Shown: positions 1 to 4,960 of the stretch, one piece after another | How the letters are laid out: every line of letters starts with the position of its first letter | Position numbering within the stretch: position 1 is the first letter of the stretch | From: Blastocatellia bacterium | Lineage (GTDB): Bacteria > Acidobacteriota > Blastocatellia > Chloracidobacteriales > JADJPF01 | Length of the DNA stretch: 6,235 nucleotides | Direction: 5' to 3' | Assembly (NCBI GenBank): GCA_023265235.1 | Contig: JAHFUF010000326.1 | Coordinates: 1 to 6,235, forward strand | Notes under the pieces: model-generated | The model's input: the letters and a program-made list of their open reading frames with translations, nothing else | Databases searched by the model: none | Told to the model about the DNA's origin: nothing | Translations under genes and position numbers: made by a program

Positions 1-120
1 TATCCTTATCCTTATCCTTATCCTTATCCTTATCCTTATCCTTATCCTTATCCTTATCCTTATCCTTATCCTTATCCTTATCCTTATCCTTATCCTTATC
101 CTTATCCTTATCCTTATCCC
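1..120. repeat. Tandem hexamer array (TATCCT)n
   Basis: The first 119 bases are perfect tandem copies of TATCCT (about 19.8 units, no internal mismatch); base 120 is C instead of T, where the array ends. It begins at the window edge, so its true length is unknown. A perfect array of this length points to recent slippage-driven expansion. None of the three + frames contains a stop within the array (Tyr-Pro, Ile-Leu or Ser-Leu repeats), because the unit itself has none. On the minus strand, one frame (GGA-TAA) is closed and the other two read Arg-Ile or Asp-Lys. It could be coding (see the entry for 1-123) or intergenic. I do not recognise it as a known repeat family. Confidence 0.97.
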
Positions 121-123
121 TAG
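1..123 (+). CDS. Possible C-terminal end of an upstream gene: Tyr-Pro dipeptide tail (partial)
   Basis: Frame 1 is open from the window edge and reads about 20 Tyr-Pro dipeptides (TAT CCT) before TAG at 121-123, immediately after the array. The last unit is TAT CCC, still Tyr-Pro. A Tyr/Pro-rich tail would be low-complexity and disordered, as found at the ends of some surface or RNA-binding proteins. The case is weak: any frame of this array is stop-free, and frames 2 and 3 also run on, to stops at 134-136 and 180-182. What favours frame 1 is only that its stop coincides with the array end. No start is in the window and no function can be assigned. The alternative is a non-coding microsatellite between genes. 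Confidence 0.3.
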   Translation, partial: YPYPYPYPYPYPYPYPYPYPYPYPYPYPYPYPYPYPYPYP

Positions 124-204
124 TTTGTTATTTTAGTTATAAAGTAACAGGACAAGCTAATAAAAATTTTTCAACTTTTTAATAATTTACTACTCGCACT
201 TGAA

Positions 205-233
205 TTAAACCTTAAAAAAGTGTTATCTATTAT
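205..233 (+). promoter_or_regulatory. Weak candidate promoter for the DUF4388 gene
   Basis: TATTAT at 228-233 matches five of six bases of the sigma70 -10 consensus, and TTAAAC at 205-210 lies 17 bases upstream as a poor -35 (three of six). Transcription would begin near 240, which would exclude the GTG at 220 as start and leave a leader of about 34 bases before ATG 274. The region is so AT-rich that such matches occur by chance. Confidence 0.25.
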
Positions 234-273
234 CTTCTATTGTCTAAATAGAAACCCAAAATCTCCAGAAACT

Positions 274-1035
274 ATGACTAATTCTTTACTATTGGGAAAC
301 CTTAAAGATCGTCAATTACCACAAATACTCTACCAACTCCATTCTTCACGGGCTGTTGGGACATTAATGCTAACACTTAACGAAATGCGAAAAGCTATTT
401 TATTTGATGGTGGCTATATTATTTCTGCCTATTCAAATGTACGTGAAGATAGTTTAGGAGAGGTCTTGTTAAGATCTGGCTCAATCACAGTGGAAGAGTA
501 TCTTGATACACAAGTGTTAGTTAGACAGGGACGGCGTTTTGGTCAAATACTCCTAGAGAATAACAAACTCACAGAGACAGAATTAAGCCAGCAAATGTCC
601 TATCAAGTATTAGGTATTATTTATAGTCTATTTCGCTGGCAAACAGGTTTTTTTGAATTTGCTGATGGTAAATTGCCGCCTAAAGACTTACCTAGTCTAG
701 GTATTTCCACACTAGATATTGTTTTACAAGGAGTAAAACTAACTCGTAGTTGGGAACATATTAGAAAAGAAATAGATTCTTTAGATGAAGAACTAGAGCG
801 TGTCGAGGACTGGGAAAAGCGTTTAAGCCAAATAAAGTTAACGCGTAATGAACTAGAGGTTTTTAACATTGTTGAGCCTGGAGTTACACTTCGAGATGTT
901 TGCTTGATTAGTAAATTAAATTCATTTGAAACTTGTCGTCTATTAACTGGGTTTTTAATCATTGAATTACTGCAAAAGCGTGGTATGCCAAGTTGGGTAA
1001 TTTTTGATAGTTTTTCTGATGAATCAATTCCATAA
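274..1035 (+). CDS. DUF4388 (PATAN-like) domain protein
   Basis: A cytoplasmic protein of 253 residues, probably regulatory. I chose ATG 274 (MTNSLLLGNLKD) over GTG 220, which would add 18 residues, because DUF4388 proteins normally begin a few residues before the 'GNL..' strand; neither start has a good Shine-Dalgarno. Visible parts, numbered from ATG 274: a DUF4388 N-terminal region (GNLKDRQLPQIL, then GTLMLTL at about 29-35 and ILFDGGYIISAYSN at about 42-55); a helical segment at about 60-111 with two LG..LL-type motifs (SLGEVLLRSG and RFGQILLENN); a FFEFADG strand near 126-132; a charged, probably coiled stretch at about 165-185; and a C-terminal winged-helix-like segment at about 187-236 (LTRNELEVFNIVEPG ... 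LLTGFLIIELL), common in the family. No signal peptide, membrane segment or receiver domain is seen. Cyanobacterial PATAN proteins control pilus motility, so a role with pilB, 3.9 kb downstream, is an inference. The next gene starts 135 bases on with no terminator between them. Confidence 0.85.
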   Translation: MTNSLLLGNLKDRQLPQILYQLHSSRAVGTLMLTLNEMRKAILFDGGYIISAYSNVREDSLGEVLLRSGSITVEEYLDTQVLVRQGRRFGQILLENNKLTETELSQQMSYQVLGIIYSLFRWQTGFFEFADGKLPPKDLPSLGISTLDIVLQGVKLTRSWEHIRKEIDSLDEELERVEDWEKRLSQIKLTRNELEVFNIVEPGVTLRDVCLISKLNSFETCRLLTGFLIIELLQKRGMPSWVIFDSFSDESIP

Positions 1036-1170
1036 TTTTTTTCTATTATTTTTCGGTTACACTATCCTCTAATTTCCTTTCTTATGCTATTATTAAACTC
1101 TAAAATTTATACAACAAATACAGGCTAGGTTAATAGCTTAATACAAAATAATTAGGATTTAAATAAAGTT

Positions 1171-3099
1171 ATGGAAGAAATTTTTGGCCCACAAGGTTTA
1201 ATTGCTAAATATCACCCTAAATATGAATATCGTTCTGGGCAAATAACAATGGCTAAAGCTGTTTTTTCAGCTATGAATCAAGGTAAATGCCTCCTGAGTG
1301 AAGCAGGTACAGGAACAGGAAAAACCTTAGCCTACTTAGTCCCTGCACTAGCATTAAATAAAAGAGTAATTGTTTCAACAGCAACCAAAAACCTACAAGA
1401 ACAACTCTACAATAAAGATCTCCCGTTTTTAGAAAAGATGCTAGGGCGTAAACTTCGTGTAGCATACTTAAAAGGACGTTCTAACTATCTTTGCTTATAT
1501 CGTCTAAAACGAGCCGAACAAACCCCTATTCTACAAGGATTAGAGGAATTAGATTTATTTGATGAAATACGCAGTTGGGCAGTAGAAAGCGAGACAGGCG
1601 ACCGTGCAGAGCTAGTAAATTTACCAGAAGATATTAATTTTTGGTATCACATAGATGCTCGAAGCGATATTTGCATTGGCCAAAAATGCCCAGACTTTGA
1701 GTCTTGTTTTGTTACAAAAGCTCGTCAGCGTGCCCAAGAAGCTGACATTATTATAGTTAATCATCACCTATTTTTTGCCGATCTAGCACTACGCAACAAA
1801 GAACATGGGCATATTTTACCTGACTATTCCATTGTTATTTTCGATGAAGCACACGAAATAGAAGAAATTGCAGCAGAATATTTTGGCACACAAGTAAGTA
1901 ACTATACAGTTAATGATCTAATTCAAGACCTACAAAAACTCCCTGTCACAGATCAGGACAATGCTAGTAATTTATTAAAAGTAATGGCGCGACTATCTGA
2001 CCGAGCAGAAAACTTTTGGACTAGCTTCTACCGCAAAACACCTGAAGAAGGTCGTCATAGTTTTCAGTTAAACTTTTTTGTTCGTGAAGCCGAAGGAACC
2101 AAACAACCTACAGAAGCTGGTGAGAGCTACATTGCTTTGGACAGTATATTGGAACGATTAATAGCTATACTGCTTAATCTAAAAAACCCTCCACCAGAAC
2201 GAGATGTCTTAGTTCGCCGTACAGAAGAACTACGCTATGACTTAGAATATATTGTTAATAAAAATAACCCTACTTATGTTTATTGGTACGAAAGGCGAGG
2301 ACGAGGTATTTTCCTGCAAGCTACTCCAATAGATGTTTCTACGATACTATCTGAGCGGCTTTTTTCAGAAATAGACTCAGTAATTCTTACTTCTGCCACT
2401 CTAACTTCAGGCGAGAGCTTTGATTTTATTCGCAATCGTTTAGGAACAGGCCCTGCTCAAGAACTAAAAATAGAATCACACTTTGATTATACCTCACAAG
2501 CACTGCTTTATTTGCCTCCACGTATGCCTGACCCTAGAAACATTAATTTTACTAGTGCTTCAGTTGATGAGATAGTAAAAATTCTTATGCTTACTAAAGG
2601 TAGGGCTTTTGTTTTGTTTACTAGTGCTAATCAAATGCGTGAAGTTTATCAAGGAGTACAACCTCAAATTCCTTTTCCAACACTAATACAAGGACAAAGT
2701 TCTAAAGCTGCTTTGCTAGAACGATTTCGTAAGACTCCTAATTCAGTACTTTTTGCTGTTTCTAGTTTTTGGCAAGGTGTTGACGTACAAGGAGAAGCTC
2801 TTTCCTGTGTGATCATTGACAAACTACCTTTTGCTGTACCATCTGATCCTGTTGTTGCAGCTAGACAGTCTTATATTGATGAACACGGAGGAAATTCTTT
2901 TTTTGACTATTCTGTCCCACAAGCAATAATTACACTTAAGCAGGGTCTAGGGCGTTTAATCCGAAGCCGTGAAGATAGAGGAATATTATCTATTCTTGAT
3001 CCGCGTTTAAGAACAAAAAGCTATGGGCGAATGTTTTTAGAAAGTCTCCCCCCTTGCCCAGTAACAACTAGGAGAGAAGATATTGCACTAATACTATAA
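1171..3099 (+). CDS. dinG: DinG/YoaA-family iron-sulfur ATP-dependent DNA helicase (XPD-like)
   Basis: A complete superfamily 2 helicase of 642 residues. Family members unwind DNA 5' to 3' with ATP and act on R-loops, D-loops or stalled forks. Motifs in order: Q-like YRSGQITMAKAV (20-31); Walker A AGTGTGKT (45-52); Ia STATKNLQEQL (69-79); four cysteines C108, C168, C173 and C179 with CX4CX5C spacing in the last three, the 4Fe-4S pattern of E. coli DinG; DEAH box D225-H228; motif III TSATL (407-411); motif IV FVLFTS (480-484 region); motif V FWQGVDVQG (533-541); motif VI QGLGRLIRSR (591-600). All key residues are present. There is no N-terminal exonuclease domain, unlike Bacillus-type DinG. 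The length is close to E. coli YoaA (636 residues), so YoaA-type is an equally good name and the symbol is family-level. The start is the only sensible ATG before the Q motif; AGGA at 1154-1157 is a distant, weak ribosome-binding site. It may be co-transcribed with the DUF4388 gene (135-base gap). No regulation such as a LexA box was recognised. Confidence 0.93.
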   Translation: MEEIFGPQGLIAKYHPKYEYRSGQITMAKAVFSAMNQGKCLLSEAGTGTGKTLAYLVPALALNKRVIVSTATKNLQEQLYNKDLPFLEKMLGRKLRVAYLKGRSNYLCLYRLKRAEQTPILQGLEELDLFDEIRSWAVESETGDRAELVNLPEDINFWYHIDARSDICIGQKCPDFESCFVTKARQRAQEADIIIVNHHLFFADLALRNKEHGHILPDYSIVIFDEAHEIEEIAAEYFGTQVSNYTVNDLIQDLQKLPVTDQDNASNLLKVMARLSDRAENFWTSFYRKTPEEGRHSFQLNFFVREAEGTKQPTEAGESYIALDSILERLIAILLNLKNPPPERDVLVRRTEELRYDLEYIVNKNNPTYVYWYERRGRGIFLQATPIDVSTILSERLFSEIDSVILTSATLTSGESFDFIRNRLGTGPAQELKIESHFDYTSQALLYLPPRMPDPRNINFTSASVDEIVKILMLTKGRAFVLFTSANQMREVYQGVQPQIPFPTLIQGQSSKAALLERFRKTPNSVLFAVSSFWQGVDVQGEALSCVIIDKLPFAVPSDPVVAARQSYIDEHGGNSFFDYSVPQAIITLKQGLGRLIRSREDRGILSILDPRLRTKSYGRMFLESLPPCPVTTRREDIALIL

Positions 3100-3109
3100 G
3101 TTTTTCTAG

Positions 3110-3228
3110 CAGTCTAATTGGCAGAAATGGCTTAAGACCGCGTAAGCAGTGGGATTGTCTCAACATTAGTAAATTCAAAATAATGAGATAATGAGACATT
3201 GACACTAAGTAGATAACTAGTTAGACTG
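3110..3228 (+). other. Nested inverted repeats, candidate structured RNA or operator region
   Basis: CAGTCTAAT at 3110-3118 pairs with GTTAGACTG at 3220-3228 (nine pairs, one of them T-G). Inside are two hairpins: GCTTA 3130-3134 with TAAGC 3143-3147 (loop of eight), and TGTCTCA 3156-3162 with TGAGACA 3192-3198 (seven pairs, loop of 29). Together these can be drawn as a three-way junction between the helicase stop and the TPR gene. A second copy of AATGAGA (3182-3188, besides 3190-3196) offers an alternative five-pair partner for TCTCA. I recognise no known riboswitch or tRNA. A promoter-like sequence overlaps the 3' part, so the pairing may be DNA-level or chance. Confidence 0.35.
3199..3227 (+). 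promoter_or_regulatory. Candidate sigma70-type promoter for the TPR gene, with overlapping palindrome
   Basis: A perfect -35 box TTGACA (3199-3204) lies 17 bases before TAGACT (3222-3227), which matches four of six -10 positions. Transcription would start near 3234, giving a leader of about 64 bases. The perfect 10-base palindrome TAACTAGTTA (3214-3223) sits in the spacer and touches the -10 box, a position suited to a repressor site; whether any protein binds is unknown. Confidence 0.5.
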
Positions 3229-3282
3229 GCAAATACAATTCATCTTCTCAAGCAAAAATAATCTTAAATTTCAATATCTCTT

Positions 3283-3287
3283 GGAGG
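3283..3287 (+). promoter_or_regulatory. Shine-Dalgarno site of the TPR gene
   Basis: GGAGG lies 10 bases before ATG 3298 and is the only consensus ribosome-binding site in the window, which fixes this start and suggests strong translation. CTCAAG at 3247-3252 could pair with CTTGGAG at 3280-3286 (six pairs, one bulged G) and mask it. Confidence 0.85.
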
Positions 3288-3297
3288 TTTTAATTCC

Positions 3298-4563
3298 ATG
3301 ATTTCCAGGTTTACAAAGTGTATTTCAGTACTAGTCTTTCTACTAATTGTTAGCACGTTCGCGCTAGCTCAACAAGGAGCAGTAAAAGGAGTAGTAAAAG
3401 TTAAGAGATCTGCTAGTGATGCCCCTCAACCAACTGAAGGGATAACTGTTGATATCTATAGAATTGATATTACAGGAAAATACAATACTAAAACTGACAA
3501 AAAAGGTGAATATTTCCACTCCCTTCCGGCATTTGGTGAGTATGTAATCTCCGTTTCTGGCCCAGAGCTTAGCCCTATTACATCAAATAAGTTTAAAATT
3601 GGCGGCGATCAGCCATTAGAACAAAATTTTGAACTAGTTTCTGGTGATGGTAAAAGACTTACTCAAACTGAAGTTGTAGATTACATTAAAAAAGGTGGCG
3701 CACCTGCTGCTGCAAATACCCCTAAGATAACGGCTGAAGAGGCAAAAAAGCTAGACGAGGACAGAGCTAAAATCGAAAAAGATAATGCCAAAATCAAAAC
3801 TGATTTTGAAGCTGTTAAAAAGCATGTAGAAGCTGGTGCAGTTTTTGCGCAAAAGAGTGACTACGAAAACGCAATTAAAGAATTCAAAGAGGCTATGGTA
3901 ATAGATGATGCTCAGTCTGTAGTTTATGCTCAACTAGGTCAAGCCCTCTTTAACCTTGGTGCCATTCGTTTCAATGCCAAGAAAAAAGATGAAGCAAAAG
4001 CTTTATTTACAGAATCTGCTCAATATGCAGAAAAAGCTACTAAATTAGCTACAGATAATGCCACCTATATAAAAATCTATGCTGATTCTTGTCATATCTT
4101 AGCAAAACAATTTGGTGCTATTGATTTTGGGGAAAAAGCAATTAATGCCTATACTATTGGTTCTACAATAGAAACAGATCCTGCTAAAAAGAGCAAAATG
4201 ATCAACCGTATTGCTGATATATATTACTCTCAAGGGGATATGGAAAAATGTAGTACTACCTATGAAAAGGTATTAGCCACAGATCCAAATAATACAGAAG
4301 CATTAAAAGGTAAAGCTAATGTGATTTTAGCAACTACTGCTTCTATTAATACTCCTCAAGATAAAGCTCGCTTAGAAGAAGCTATGGGAATTTATCAAAA
4401 AATTGTTGATTCCCTTCCTGATGGAGCAGAAAAAAGTGAAGTAACTGGCTATATTGCTTATTTACAAGACACAATGAAGATCGAAACCCCTAAAGAGACT
4501 AAAAGCAAAAAAGATAAAGATAAAGATAAGGATAAAGATAAGAAAGACAAAAAAGGTAAATAA
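3298..4563 (+). CDS. Exported TPR protein with N-terminal carboxypeptidase-regulatory-like domain
   Basis: A complete protein of 421 residues with no named orthologue that I recognise. It has a Sec signal peptide: basic start (R4, K7), hydrophobic core of about 8-21 and an ALA cleavage site, predicted between A24 and Q25. No lipobox follows, so it is probably periplasmic or secreted. Residues 28-115 look like a carboxypeptidase-regulatory/CNA-B-type beta sandwich (GAVKGVVKV, GITVDIYRIDITGKY, TDKKGEYFHSLPAFGEYVISVSG). Residues 144-178 are a charged, probably coiled helix. TPR-like helical pairs cover about 172-205, 206-249, 256-294 and 299-332 (IADIYYSQGDMEKCSTTYEKVLATDP), with a further partial unit to about 372. 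The tail 402-421 is almost only Lys and Asp. Such a layout suggests a scaffold for protein contacts outside the cytoplasm; no catalytic residues are seen. It has its own promoter candidate, a strong Shine-Dalgarno and a terminator, so it is probably a single-gene unit. A link to pilus assembly is possible only by position. Confidence 0.9.
   Translation: MISRFTKCISVLVFLLIVSTFALAQQGAVKGVVKVKRSASDAPQPTEGITVDIYRIDITGKYNTKTDKKGEYFHSLPAFGEYVISVSGPELSPITSNKFKIGGDQPLEQNFELVSGDGKRLTQTEVVDYIKKGGAPAAANTPKITAEEAKKLDEDRAKIEKDNAKIKTDFEAVKKHVEAGAVFAQKSDYENAIKEFKEAMVIDDAQSVVYAQLGQALFNLGAIRFNAKKKDEAKALFTESAQYAEKATKLATDNATYIKIYADSCHILAKQFGAIDFGEKAINAYTIGSTIETDPAKKSKMINRIADIYYSQGDMEKCSTTYEKVLATDPNNTEALKGKANVILATTASINTPQDKARLEEAMGIYQKIVDSLPDGAEKSEVTGYIAYLQDTMKIETPKETKSKKDKDKDKDKDKKDKKGK
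4513..4542 (+). repeat. Short (GATAAR)5 coding hexamer repeat in the Lys/Asp tail
   Basis: Five tandem hexamers GATAAA or GATAAG encode Asp-Lys dipeptides at residues 406-415 of the TPR protein. The GATAAG form is the reverse complement of a rotated TATCCT, the unit of the array at 1-120. Third-position A/G variation keeps the protein repeat unchanged. Confidence 0.85.
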
Positions 4564-4573
4564 ATTAAACTTC

Positions 4574-4616
4574 TAGGCGAGGGAGTAAATTACTCCTTCG
4601 CCTAAACAATTTTTTT
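4574..4616 (+). terminator. Rho-independent terminator after the TPR gene
   Basis: The arms 4574-4587 and 4591-4604 pair over 14 positions with one G-T (G-U in RNA) and a three-base centre AAT; seven T follow at 4610-4616 after the five-base spacer AACAA. It begins 10 bases after the TAA stop. The spacer between stem and T-run is longer than ideal, but stem length and position make termination likely. It separates the TPR gene from pilB. Confidence 0.82.
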
Positions 4617-4824
4617 ATCTAAAGTACTAAACAATTTCTCTTCAATAAGTTATAGTTTCTTCCCTTTATTTTATAGCTAACCTCTAAAGTAAGTGCTTTT
4701 GCTTAAATACCCTCTAAATATAGCTACCGATTAACACCCTAAGTATCTATCAAACCTTTTAACTACTCTTAAAGTGTAAAAATGGTTTCTGTATATGCTT
4801 ATATAAGGTTCTAATTAATAGAAG

Positions 4825-4853
4825 TTGCTTGAAATGAAAGAATAGGTTAGAAT
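4825..4853 (+). promoter_or_regulatory. Candidate promoter for pilB
   Basis: TAGAAT (4848-4853) matches five of six -10 bases; TTGCTT (4825-4830), 17 bases upstream, matches only the TTG half of the -35 box. Transcription would start near 4860, giving a leader of about 100 bases. AT-rich sequence makes chance matches common. Confidence 0.35.
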
Positions 4854-4941
4854 CTGCTGAAGTTTGCGTTTCAACCAATCTCTAAATTATTTCATCTACA
4901 AAATAGAAGAACTTATCAAAATCGACCCAGATAGAGCGATC

Positions 4942-4947
4942 GGGGGG
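4942..4947 (+). promoter_or_regulatory. G6 tract, probable ribosome-binding site of pilB
   Basis: Six G in a row lie 13 bases before ATG 4961 and are the only purine-rich anti-16S match near that start; no GGAGG is present. The spacing is rather long. ACCC at 4925-4928 could pair with GGGT at 4945-4948 and partly mask it. Confidence 0.45.
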
Positions 4948-4960
4948 TAAATTTACAACG

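Larger units (their letters stand above)
4617..4960. other. Intergenic region upstream of pilB, non-coding
   Basis: This AT-rich gap shows no credible gene: the + strand ATG near 4784 opens only about ten codons. It contains a second copy of CTAAACAATTT (4627-4637; first copy 4602-4612, inside the terminator), a promoter candidate at 4825-4853 and the G6 tract before pilB. I see no -24/-12 sigma54 site, tRNA or known riboswitch. Confidence 0.7.

Noticed and set aside
1..120. Telomere-like repeat
   Set aside because: TATCCT is not a standard telomeric unit and the surrounding genes are clearly bacterial.
1..136. Minus-strand gene with an Asp-Lys or Arg-Ile repeat reading through the hexamer array
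   Set aside because: Both open minus frames meet TAA shortly upstream of the array (within 121-136), and no ATG, GTG or TTG lies between the stop and the repeat, so no start is possible.
621..962. Minus-strand open frame of 113 codons
   Set aside because: It lies fully opposite the DUF4388 gene, resembles no family, and is a shadow of the + strand codon pattern. The shorter minus frames at 1271-1465 and 3751-3933 are rejected for the same reason.
1036..1060. T-rich stretch after the DUF4388 stop as a terminator
   Set aside because: T-runs are present but no GC-containing stem precedes them.
3108..3160. tRNA-like segment (TCTAATTGGCAG resembles a D-loop)
   Set aside because: No acceptor stem, no T-arm sequence and no proper anticodon stem could be fitted.
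3125..3165. Cyclic di-GMP riboswitch upstream of the TPR gene
   Set aside because: The conserved core bases and the two-helix arrangement of the GEMM class are not found.
4784..4816. Small + strand gene in the gap before pilB
   Set aside because: Only about ten codons, without a ribosome-binding site.
4936..4943. GCGATCGG as a cyanobacterial HIP1 octamer
   Set aside because: It differs in the last base from GCGATCGC, occurs once, and nothing else indicates a cyanobacterium.
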